DNA of 7,593 nt from an uncultured Solobacterium sp. (GCA_905194705.1 CAJJTI010000090.1:1-7593); one strand, 5' to 3'. Counted from the first letter of the stretch, positions 1 to 4,691 are shown. Notes: generated by a model not told the origin, from the letters alone. Numbers and translations: made by a program.

Positions 1-480
1 CTCTTTTTGTTATTAGTATTATGCGTTTTGTTAATGATATAATAAATTTTAATTGTTATATTATTTGTAGATAAAGCAGGTTCGATAGAATAGAAATATA
101 GATTAATAAAATGTTTGATTTATAAGCAATTTTATTAATGTGGAATAGTGAAAAAAGTAAAATTTTTGAATGTAATTTTGTGATTTTTATACGAGTTCGA
201 TGAAGTGCTTGATTTTTAAGGACTTTTGAGATTTGGATGGGTAAAAATGGGTGATTTTTGATGTTTTTAAATTGTCTGAAAATTTATAAATGGTTAATTT
301 TAAGAGATTCGCTCGAACTCGGTTTCGAACTCGATTTGAGAGATTTTTTAAAATTGTGTGGTAATTTTGAAAAATTTAAGTTGGGGTGTGAGTGGAACAG
401 ATACCCCATGTTTTGTGCAGCCGGATCTATTTTAGAATGTAAACATACCCCCTATATCCCTAGTAAATCAAGGATTTTAT
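1..480. other. Gene-free, strongly G-over-C segment with short repeats
   Basis: I see no supportable gene here. The segment is very AT-rich and its + strand is strongly biased: over 121-420 I count about 68 G against 20 C. It contains three copies of TGATTTTT (181, 210, 252), a tandem 12-mer pair at 313-336 and a reversed copy of its core at 192-200. A 74-codon open frame at 258-482 has no ribosome binding site and unconvincing composition. The segment could be the edge of an untranslated transcript, a partition-like site or intergenic DNA near an element boundary; nothing decides between these. Confidence 0.5.
313..336. repeat. Tandem 12-bp direct repeat with TCGAACTCG core
   Basis: Two head-to-tail 12-mers, TCGAACTCGGTT and TCGAACTCGATT, differ at one base. 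A third copy of the core in the opposite orientation (CGAGTTCGA) is at 192-200. The repeats are much more GC-rich than the surrounding DNA, which suggests they are kept by selection, for instance as protein binding sites. No partner protein can be assigned. Confidence 0.6.
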
Positions 481-921
481 AATTATTTTTACGGTATTTC
501 TCTATTTTTCCGTGGGTTTTAATATTGATATGACAAGACTTAGCTTTTAATACTATATATGGTTTCTGACTATGACAGTAGTGATATGATATATAGGCGT
601 TCGATATATGTCTTTCTGACAAAGACAAAATACAACTATTGTCCGCTACACAAAGACACATTCAGATCCAATCTGTCCGTGACTCACATACGCAATGTCT
701 TTCTCATGCAAACACATTTAACACATTATCCGTCACACACGCACAAAACACATAATTTGTCTTTCTTACACGTACATCAAATTGCAGCAATACACATAAC
801 CGCAACTTATAAAACTATTCTAATTATAACCATAACTTATAACTTGTACCATCTGAAAATCTGGATAAACACAATACAAAAAATCGGACTTGAACTGTAT
901 TTTCATAGTGTAATAAAGCGA
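481..921. other. Gene-free C-rich segment downstream of the minus-strand gene
   Basis: No convincing gene. The + strand is strongly C-rich and full of CACA-type words (601-900: about 29 G and 73 C), the mirror image of the segment to its left. It holds three TGTCTTTCT copies (609-617, 696-704, 758-766), a hairpin at about 609-627 in which TGTCTTT faces AAAGACA, and a 17-bp direct repeat beginning ATAACC (796-812 and 826-842, two mismatches, 30-bp period). It lies immediately downstream of the 59-residue gene in its direction of transcription, so it may be that gene's 3' untranslated region. I see no clear terminator. Confidence 0.45.
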
Positions 922-1101
922 TTACTCTATAACTCCATCTTTTCGCAAGCATTCCAACAAATATACATTAACTGTATCATATCCATTTTCATGCAACCAT
1001 TTGTCTATGGTTTCTTTTTGATCTTTTGGTAAAAATATGTTTGGTCTCCATTTACCATTTTTATAATCAATTCCGCTTTTTGATTTCTTCTTTTCTTCCA
1101 T
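922..1101 (-). CDS. Small ribbon-helix-helix-like DNA-binding protein
   Basis: Encodes 59 residues. After a basic N-terminus (EEKKKSKSG) comes a likely beta-strand (WRPNIFLP, residues about 18-25). A first helix (KDQKETIDKWLHENGY) and a second (DTVNVYLLECLRKDG) follow. This strand-helix-helix layout and length match small Arc/CopG/MetJ-type repressors, which bind DNA as dimers through the paired strands; assignment is by fold pattern, not by recognised homology. The ATG at 1101 is chosen because GGAG lies 9 nt upstream; a TTG at 1116 would add five residues but overlaps that binding site. It is the only convincing minus-strand gene and its promoter abuts the palindrome array, so autoregulation or copy-number control through those sites is likely. 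Specificity is unknown. Confidence 0.65.
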   Translation of the reverse strand: MEEKKKSKSGIDYKNGKWRPNIFLPKDQKETIDKWLHENGYDTVNVYLLECLRKDGVIE

Positions 1102-1164
1102 GCTCAAACACTCCAATTATATACAATCTGCACAAATATCTATTCAAAATTCATCTAATTACAA

Positions 1165-1193
1165 ATTTTATCATTTTTATCTGTCTTTGTCTA
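1165..1193 (-). promoter_or_regulatory. Promoter for the ribbon-helix-helix-like gene
   Basis: Read on the minus strand, a -35 box TAGACA (1193-1188) is separated by 17 bp from a -10 box TAAAAT (1170-1165). It lies about 65 bp upstream of the ATG at 1101. The -35 box directly touches the first TTGTGCAA palindrome (1194-1201), a typical arrangement for a repressed or autoregulated promoter. Confidence 0.5.
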
Positions 1194-1341
1194 TTGTGCA
1201 ATATGTATAAAAAGTACGTACCAAACAACGAAAAAGTACGTACTAATTGTGCAATATCAATAATATAGTACGTACCACACGTACACATGGTATTTTATTG
1301 TGCAAGATCCACAAAGTACGTACCTTTACATAAGTACGTAC
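1194..1341. repeat. Interleaved palindrome array, candidate iterons or operators
   Basis: Two different 8-bp perfect palindromes alternate. TTGTGCAA occurs at 1194-1201, 1247-1254 and 1298-1305, spaced 53 and 51 bp. GTACGTAC occurs at 1214-1221, 1236-1243, 1268-1275, 1316-1323 and 1334-1341, usually followed by C; a half copy, ACGTAC, is at 1279-1284. Three composite units, TTGTGCAA then 10-13 bp then GTACGTAC, recur at close to five helical turns. The array lies between a leftward and a rightward promoter. Likely roles are a replication origin with iterons, a multi-operator control region or a partition site. No replication initiator gene is visible here to support the first. Confidence 0.75.
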
Positions 1342-1353
1342 CTATGGTATTAT
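1325..1353 (+). promoter_or_regulatory. Rightward promoter with GTACGTAC inside its spacer
   Basis: TTTACA (1325-1330) and TATTAT (1348-1353) are 17 bp apart, with a second -10-like TATAAT at 1351-1356. The last GTACGTAC palindrome (1334-1341) fills the spacer, so a protein bound there would block RNA polymerase. Transcription would start near 1360 and run into the structured RNA at 1412 and the two small genes beyond. Confidence 0.5.
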
Positions 1354-1411
1354 AATTATATCAAAAAGAGATACAAACAAAACACACAAACAAGCGTTCT
1401 ATTTCCATTCG

Positions 1412-1528
1412 TGTTTAGACAATTTAAAAGTTGTTAGTGAAATTGGTGGTCGATGCCTGACTAATAGCTTTACCGGTCGGCTGAAAAGCAGGTTGAAAAG
1501 CAAAGGCTTAACTTAAATTGTCTAAACA
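1412..1528 (+). ncRNA. Structured RNA element, multibranched, closed by a 16-bp stem
   Basis: Bases 1412-1427 (TGTTTAGACAATTTAA) pair perfectly with 1513-1528. The roughly 85 nt enclosed are visibly more GC-rich than the flanks and fold into at least two arms. One arm pairs 1433-1438 with 1460-1465. The other pairs 1466-1471 with 1502-1508 (one bulged G) and 1472-1474 with 1491-1493, and contains a GCT/AGC hairpin (1480-1482 with 1487-1489) capped by a GAAA tetraloop. I match it to no riboswitch or ribozyme motif I know. It lies about 50 nt into the transcript from the 1325-1353 promoter and upstream of the 57-residue gene, so it may be a leader or a processed small RNA. A DNA-level role (invertible segment, inverted repeat in an origin) is the main alternative. 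Confidence 0.55.
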
Positions 1529-1543
1529 AAAGCACATTGATAA

Positions 1544-1573
1544 TTGAATAAAGACTTTACACTATGATATAAT
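1544..1573 (+). promoter_or_regulatory. Promoter upstream of the 57-residue gene, overlapped by an operator-like palindrome
   Basis: TTGAAT (1544-1549) and a perfect TATAAT (1568-1573) are 18 bp apart. The start would be near 1580, leaving a very short leader before the ribosome binding site at 1585-1590. The palindrome TAAAGACTTTA occupies the spacer. Confidence 0.5.
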
Positions 1574-1597
1574 ACCATCTGAAAAGGTGGTGAAAAT

Positions 1598-1771
1598 ATG
1601 AAAGTGAGTGATGAGTATATGCCAACTGATATACAATTTAAGTATGAATTGCGTAAGCATTTAACAGAACTTGAGAGAAAACTTGAATTACTCCAAAACA
1701 AAGAGTATGAAAAGCTTGAAAAAGAATATCTAAAAGAGATTGACGATATTAAAACAAGTTTACAAGATTAA
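1598..1771 (+). CDS. Small charged coiled-coil protein, unknown function
   Basis: Encodes 57 residues. After a short N-terminus (MKVSDEYMPTD) the rest is one long, highly charged heptad-like helix rich in Leu, Glu and Lys (residues about 14-54). This suggests a coiled coil able to dimerise or to bind a partner. There is no membrane segment and no recognised domain. The start is supported by AGGTGG (1585-1590) 7 nt upstream. It is followed about 70 nt later by the helix-turn-helix gene and the two are probably cotranscribed. The CCATCT at 1575-1580 can pair with its AGGTGG across a GAAA loop, which would hide the binding site in transcripts coming from the upstream promoter. It could be an accessory to the neighbouring regulator, but nothing proves it. 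Confidence 0.65.
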   Translation: MKVSDEYMPTDIQFKYELRKHLTELERKLELLQNKEYEKLEKEYLKEIDDIKTSLQD

Positions 1772-1782
1772 ATAAGTAACTA

Positions 1783-1835
1783 AAGGTGTAAAGTCTTTAT
1801 TGAATTATTAAGGCTCTACACCTTATTAAAAGGTG
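1783..1835 (+). promoter_or_regulatory. Possible RNA switch controlling the helix-turn-helix gene's ribosome binding site
   Basis: CACCTT (1819-1824) can pair with the ribosome binding site AAGGTG (1830-1835) across a 5-nt loop. The same bases, as TACACCTT (1817-1824), can instead pair perfectly over 8 bp with AAGGTGTA (1783-1790), freeing the site. The 1786-1801 bases can in turn pair with the distant left arm at 1547-1562. Three mutually exclusive pairings around one binding site suggest translational control. This is inferred from complementarity only. Confidence 0.35.
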
Positions 1836-1840
1836 GTAAT

Positions 1841-2047
1841 ATGACAAATAAAGATCTTAGTAATTTAGTAAATCAGATCATAAAACAAAACGGTATCAAT
1901 AAAACTTTTATATCTGATAAACTGGGAATAAGTAGACAAGCATTAGATCATATGCTTAATAAAAAGCAATTTTCTATTGATGATGCAAACAAAATTTTAA
2001 ATATTATCGGTTTTGAAATTGATAATATAACAACTAAAAAACTTTAA
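1841..2047 (+). CDS. Small helix-turn-helix transcriptional regulator (Xre/Cro-like)
   Basis: Encodes 68 residues, essentially one DNA-binding domain. The pattern is helix 1 (DLSNLVNQIIKQNG), helix 2 (NKTFISDKLGI), turn, recognition helix (SRQALDHMLNKK), then FSIDDANKILNIIGFEI as helices 4-5. This is the usual five-helix lambda-repressor/Cro layout of about 65 residues, with no extra effector domain. Such proteins act as repressors of mobile-element promoters. AGGTGG lies 4 nt before the ATG. It is downstream of the 57-residue gene, and the paired TAAAG(A/T)CTTTA palindromes at 1549-1559 and 1789-1799 are good candidates for its operators, implying autoregulation. The strong promoter at 2066 follows the stop codon closely and could be another target, although no copy of that palindrome is seen there. 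Confidence 0.8.
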   Translation: MTNKDLSNLVNQIIKQNGINKTFISDKLGISRQALDHMLNKKQFSIDDANKILNIIGFEIDNITTKKL

Positions 2048-2065
2048 AAAAGTTGATAAAAAATG

Positions 2066-2094
2066 TTGACAAATCCTTACGGATATGCTAATAT
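2066..2094 (+). promoter_or_regulatory. Near-consensus promoter of the large noncoding RNA
   Basis: A perfect TTGACA (2066-2071), a 17-bp spacer and TAATAT (2089-2094), with an overlapping TATAAT at 2094-2099. It is the best promoter in the window. The start is expected near 2100-2105, exactly where the structured RNA's 5' pseudoknot strand begins, and no ribosome binding site or gene follows for nearly 700 bp. Confidence 0.8.
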
Positions 2095-2099
2095 ATAAT

Positions 2100-2630
2100 C
2101 AAGGAAAGGGAAAAGAAATAAAAAGATCCCAGTCCTTGAAAAATCAAAAACTGGGATTTTGGAAATGGTAAACGTAAGTTTACACACTCACCCTTGAACA
2201 AGTTGAGTGTAAAACATTTCTTAAAAAAAGTCAAGTCAGACTTTAAATTCCCTAAAAAAGTTTTTGAAACAGAGAACAAGTAAACATAACCGATCAACAA
2301 CGAAATAAGCAGTTGATCGCTAACAACGCAAATTAGCATAAAAAAGTGTAGGCATACAGTACCTTCCCATTCTATAGGGAAGAAGTGAAGCGAAAAAGAT
2401 TAACAGCTTGAATATATTCTAGTGTATGGTCAGAGCATACAACCTAGACACTGTTAGCCTAACTTGAAAAAGTAGACACTTAAGAATATATAGAAGCCGT
2501 TCCAAGCGACAACATAAGCATTACAAAAATAAGCCTTATGATTAAGTTTACGCATACAATACGGCATAGAAATACATATAGAAATTTAACACACCTGTAG
2601 AAGCAACTCAATTAGCTGCTTCTATTTTAT
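2100..2630 (+). ncRNA. Large ornate noncoding RNA, ROOL-like candidate
   Basis: About 530 nt with no credible gene, bounded by a near-consensus promoter and a terminator and densely folded. At the 5' end CAAGGA (2100-2105) can pair with TCCTTG (2133-2138) while ATCCCAG (2126-2132) pairs with CTGGGAT (2151-2157), forming an H-type pseudoknot. Next come hairpins 2168-2183 (GTAA loop), 2184-2210, 2227-2244, 2291-2319 (8-bp stem), 2363-2382, 2418-2448 and 2513-2540. A long-range stem joins 2406-2420 to 2483-2497 around a 2x2 internal loop; it competes with the base of the 2418-2448 hairpin. Length, complexity, likely Firmicute host and mobile context fit ROOL RNAs (about 580 nt, often in phages and plasmids, reported to form multimeric cages). 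I recognise architecture, not a memorised sequence, so the family name is uncertain; the existence of a structured RNA is more secure. GOLLD is usually longer. Confidence 0.7.
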
Positions 2631-2635
2631 TATTT
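2598..2635 (+). terminator. Rho-independent terminator of the large RNA
   Basis: TAGAAGCA (2598-2605) pairs perfectly with TGCTTCTA (2617-2624) across an 11-nt loop and is followed by TTTTATTATTT. It sets the 3' end of the large RNA near 2630. The roughly 150 nt from here to the next gene have no gene or clear promoter. Confidence 0.75.
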
Positions 2636-2783
2636 ACCATATTCTTAATTGATAGAGGATCAAACATATACGGAAGAGTAAACCACTGTCAAGCAGGACA
2701 TAGCAAACATACGGATATCATTGAAAAGCCACGGTTAAAAGTATGGATAAGTAATAAAAATATAAAAGGAAGGAAGATGCATT

Positions 2784-2996
2784 ATGAAAAATTGTTTTGA
2801 TTACACAAAAAGAGAGCTTAGAAAAATGAAAAGAGAGGAGTTGCTTCATATTTTATATGAACAAGAAACATTTTATTATGAATCTGCCAATAGTTCTAAT
2901 AAAAATTGGAGTAAAGAAACCAGTTTTGAGGACTTTAAAAAGTCTCATAAGCTATACACAAAATCAGAATTACTAGAAAAAATATGTCATATATAA
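2784..2996 (+). CDS. Small protein of unknown function preceding ardA
   Basis: Encodes 70 residues and is not recognised. It is highly charged (Lys/Glu) and predicted mainly helical. An N-terminal stretch KRELRKMKREELLHILYEQE looks like an amphipathic helix, and a second helix near the C-terminus is YTKSELLEKICHI. The two segments KRELRKMKREELLHIL and LYTKSELLEKI are alike in pattern, resembling short SAP-like or helix-extension-helix units, but this is only a shape resemblance. The start is supported by AGGAAG ending 7 nt before ATG. It ends 17 bp before the ardA start, so the two are surely cotranscribed. The 150 bp upstream has no strong promoter, so expression may depend on readthrough from the large RNA or on a weak local promoter. 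Confidence 0.65.
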   Translation: MKNCFDYTKRELRKMKREELLHILYEQETFYYESANSSNKNWSKETSFEDFKKSHKLYTKSELLEKICHI

Positions 2997-3013
2997 AATG
3001 GAGGAAAAATATT

Positions 3014-3529
3014 ATGATGAAAATTTATTTGACAAACTTAGGAAAGTACAACGAAGGTCAATTAGTTGGTGAGTGGGTAGAGTTACCAGTATCACAGGAA
3101 GAATTAAAAGAAGTGTTTGAGCGTATCGGCATTGATGGCAAGGAATACGAAGAGTATTTCATAACTGATTATGAATGTGACTTTTACCAGATCGGAGAGT
3201 ATGAGAACTTAGATACATTAAACGAGATAGCCGAAAGGATCGAAGAACTGGACGAAGAAGAAAGCAAGGTTGTAAAGGCTTTAATGTCAGAGTTAGGCTA
3301 TACACTGGATGAAGCTATTGAAAAGGTAAACAATGGCGATTATAGAATATATAGCGATTGTGACGATATGACCGACATAGCATATCAGGTTGTAGAAGAA
3401 TGTGAGTATTTGAACAATGTACCTAACAACGTGGCTAGATACTTTGATTATGAAGAGTTTGGACGTGACTTAGGTATCGAAGGAACTTATATATTCTTAG
3501 ATAATAATGAAGCTATAGAGGTATTTTAA
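3014..3529 (+). CDS. ardA: ArdA antirestriction protein (DNA mimic)
   Basis: Encodes 171 residues, the usual ArdA length. ArdA is an elongated acidic dimer that imitates bent B-form DNA and occupies the DNA-binding site of type I restriction-modification enzymes, protecting incoming mobile DNA. Signature features are the N-terminal IYLTNLGKYNEGQLVGEWVE strand region, the ITDYEC segment and the C-terminal antirestriction motif region ARYFDYEEFGRDL followed by a short end. I count about 45 acidic against 12 basic residues, as expected of a DNA mimic. The start at 3014 is preferred because GGAGG (3000-3004) lies 9 nt upstream; an ATG at 2984 would add ten atypical residues and overlap the preceding gene. 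A second ATG directly follows the first. Its neighbours are all small proteins without assigned function, as is common in establishment regions of conjugative elements. Confidence 0.95.
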   Translation: MMKIYLTNLGKYNEGQLVGEWVELPVSQEELKEVFERIGIDGKEYEEYFITDYECDFYQIGEYENLDTLNEIAERIEELDEEESKVVKALMSELGYTLDEAIEKVNNGDYRIYSDCDDMTDIAYQVVEECEYLNNVPNNVARYFDYEEFGRDLGIEGTYIFLDNNEAIEVF

Positions 3530-3566
3530 GCTCATAAACAGAGAATAAAACATATGGAGGAAAATT

Positions 3567-3836
3567 ATGATAGTAGAAAGAATGGACAATATTAAAAGCC
3601 TAAAAACGTTTATTTCAGATCACAAGTGCGAAAAAATTATTCTTAAAAATTTGTTAGAGAATAATTTTCACAAAATGAAGAGTATTATTTCAATTTGTAA
3701 AGAAGTTGATGAATTTTTACAAATTGAGATCGGAAAAGATTTTTTCTATATATACAAAGTAGATTGCAAAAGTGGAAATATAAATCATTACTTAACAAGT
3801 AGAACGTTGAAAGAAATCATTATGCAGGAGGTTTGA
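3567..3836 (+). CDS. Hypothetical protein, 89 residues
   Basis: Not recognised. A mixed protein: an N-terminal helical half (NIKSLKTFISDHKCEKIILKNLLENN) followed by a segment with alternating strand character (LQIEIGKDFFYIYKVDCKSG), ending in a short helix (RTLKEIIMQEV). There is no signal peptide or membrane helix. GGAGG (3556-3560) lies 6 nt before the ATG. It follows ardA by 37 bp, and the ribosome binding site of the next gene lies inside its last codons, so it belongs to the same operon. The two-part layout resembles many small accessory proteins of mobile elements, but no function can be inferred. Confidence 0.7.
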   Translation: MIVERMDNIKSLKTFISDHKCEKIILKNLLENNFHKMKSIISICKEVDEFLQIEIGKDFFYIYKVDCKSGNINHYLTSRTLKEIIMQEV

Positions 3837-3839
3837 CCA

Positions 3840-4010
3840 ATGGAAAAATATTACATAATTAAAGCTTATAACGGAATGGAAATTATAGATTCCAGACCAG
3901 AAGCAGAAGATTTTCTGTACAGCTTAGAACGCTTAGAAAAGCGTTATAACGCACGTAGCAAGCGAAAAAATACAATACAGCATGTGCTGTCTGCCGTAGG
4001 TATTTTATAA
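3840..4010 (+). CDS. Hypothetical 56-residue protein
   Basis: A short gene with a strong AGGAGG (3826-3831) 8 nt before its ATG, located inside the end of the preceding gene and only 3 bp after its stop. The product begins with a strand-like MEKYYIIKAYNGMEIIDS. It continues as a charged helix (RPEAEDFLYSLERLEKRYNARSKR) and ends hydrophobically (VLSAVGIL). The C-terminal half is basic, unlike the acidic ArdA upstream. It is not recognised. The tight coupling and good binding site are the reasons for calling it; translation coupled to the gene before it is likely. Confidence 0.65.
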   Translation: MEKYYIIKAYNGMEIIDSRPEAEDFLYSLERLEKRYNARSKRKNTIQHVLSAVGIL

Positions 4011-4028
4011 AGAAGGGAATATAAAACA

Positions 4029-4418
4029 ATGATTATTGATAATAAAAACGCAACGGAAAAACCAATATACAGTGCATACGGATATACAGTAAATGCAATA
4101 GAAGCAATTTATAGATGGACTTATGACGGCTCGAACCGTGAACAAAAGTGCTATACAATGGTTTCTATTTTGGATTCTGAAAACGTGGAAATTTTTCGTT
4201 TTAATGGGTTCAATAATCCGGTATTTGCCGACATTCTCGAAAAGAATATTGATTGCTTTTTATGGTGGATTAAAACAGATAAACCGAATGCATATAATAT
4301 TGAAAAAACTTTTTATGATGCCATTATCAAAAATTCTTGTTTATTTTCATATAGAATTGATCAGAGGAAAAGAAGAGAAGCAGAACTTAGCGTTGGTTGC
4401 TTTGTGAGAAACGCTTGA
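4029..4418 (+). CDS. Hypothetical 129-residue protein with basic C-terminus
   Basis: Not recognised. The sequence is globular in character, rich in aromatic residues (YRWTYDG, FLWWIKTDK, FSYRIDQRKRR), with a strand-like core (CYTMVSILDSENVEIFRFNGF) and a helix (NIEKTFYDAIIKN). A basic cluster, RIDQRKRREAE, lies near the C-terminus. The start follows GAAGGG at 4012-4017, 11 nt upstream, a weaker and longer spacing than its neighbours have. The gene is 18 bp downstream of the 56-residue gene and continues the operon. Another long frame overlaps it at 4123-4407; I prefer this one for its start context and amino-acid composition. The final segment (SVGCFVRNA) looks atypical, so a shift near the end cannot be excluded. 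Confidence 0.6.
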   Translation: MIIDNKNATEKPIYSAYGYTVNAIEAIYRWTYDGSNREQKCYTMVSILDSENVEIFRFNGFNNPVFADILEKNIDCFLWWIKTDKPNAYNIEKTFYDAIIKNSCLFSYRIDQRKRREAELSVGCFVRNA

Positions 4419-4465
4419 AAGAGATATTCCATGTGAACACGAATTATTTGAATTTATTTGATAAA

Positions 4466-4481
4466 GAAACGATGATTTCAA
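4466..4481 (+). repeat. GAAACG leader repeat, copy 1
   Basis: GAAACGATGATTTCAA. A 16-bp motif recurring in successive intergenic gaps, each time 10-20 bp before the next gene's ribosome binding site. It matches copy 3 at 13 of 16 positions and copy 2 at 12 of 16. Confidence 0.45.
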
Positions 4482-4502
4482 AATGAAATGGAGGAACTTT
4501 TT

Positions 4503-4691
4503 ATGTTAATTGAAAGAGGAATGAAATTTAAGGTAGAAGTTTTAAAAAATCCTTTAATTAATACAAAGGTTGGTCATATTGTAGAGATTACCAATGTTGG
4601 TAAAACAACGGTAGAATTCAAAGATATTGAAACGAATGATTATGGACTTATTGAAAAGTCTAACATTGAAAAATGTTTTCAAAGTATATGA
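4503..4691 (+). CDS. Small beta-rich hypothetical protein
   Basis: Encodes 62 residues. The sequence is dominated by alternating hydrophobic strands (MKFKVEVLKN, KVGHIVEITNVG, KTTVEFKDIE, DYGLIEKSNIEKCF), suggesting a small beta-barrel such as an SH3-like or KOW-like fold. The VGHIVEIT and TVEFKDIET pieces are consistent with this, but it is a shape argument only. The start at 4503 is chosen because ATGGAGG at 4488-4494 is the ribosome binding site, not an initiator; its GGAGG lies 8 nt upstream. The stop codon overlaps leader-repeat copy 2. It belongs to the same rightward gene series. Confidence 0.65.
   Translation: MLIERGMKFKVEVLKNPLINTKVGHIVEITNVGKTTVEFKDIETNDYGLIEKSNIEKCFQSI

Larger units (their letters stand above)
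1540..1808. repeat. 23-bp inverted repeat pair flanking the 57-residue gene, with palindromic operator cores
   Basis: The left arm (1540-1562) and right arm (1786-1808) are inverted copies matching at 22 of 23 positions, 223 bp apart. Each arm contains an 11-bp palindrome: TAAAGACTTTA at 1549-1559 and TAAAGTCTTTA at 1789-1799. The left core falls between the -35 and -10 boxes of the promoter at 1544-1573, and the right core lies about 40 bp before the helix-turn-helix gene. The simplest reading is a pair of operators for a dimeric repressor, plausibly that protein itself. Long-range RNA pairing or an invertible DNA segment are alternatives. Confidence 0.65.

Noticed and set aside
258..482. 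74-codon + strand open frame
   Set aside because: No Shine-Dalgarno sequence, and it runs through a GC-rich tandem repeat.
452..661. 69-codon minus-strand open frame
   Set aside because: No ribosome binding site and no recognisable domain; composition looks random.
559..1032. 157-codon open frame on the + strand
   Set aside because: It has no ribosome binding site, an implausible His/Thr-rich composition created by the CACA-rich strand, and overlaps the better-supported minus-strand gene.
1026..1268. 80-codon + strand open frame
   Set aside because: It overlaps the minus-strand gene and its promoter plus part of the palindrome array, and has no start signal.
1194..1341. CRISPR array
   Set aside because: The repeated units are 8-bp palindromes at uneven spacing, not 25-40 bp repeats with equal spacers.
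1431..1512. Known riboswitch or hammerhead-type ribozyme within the 1412 element
   Set aside because: I could not find the conserved cores of the common classes, including CUGAUGA/GAAA of hammerheads.
1412..1528. Miniature transposable element reading of the 16-bp inverted repeat
   Set aside because: No target-site duplication flanks the repeat, and the interior shows RNA-like nested pairing.
2088..2339. 83-codon minus-strand open frame
   Set aside because: It lies inside the structured RNA, and its composition reflects the A-rich complementary strand.
2636..2783. Small gene continuing in frame through 2636-2816
   Set aside because: The frame is open but has no start codon with a ribosome binding site, and it overlaps the better-supported start at 2784.
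4123..4407. 94-codon frame inside the 129-residue gene
   Set aside because: Same-strand alternative frame without a ribosome binding site; the outer frame has the better start and composition.
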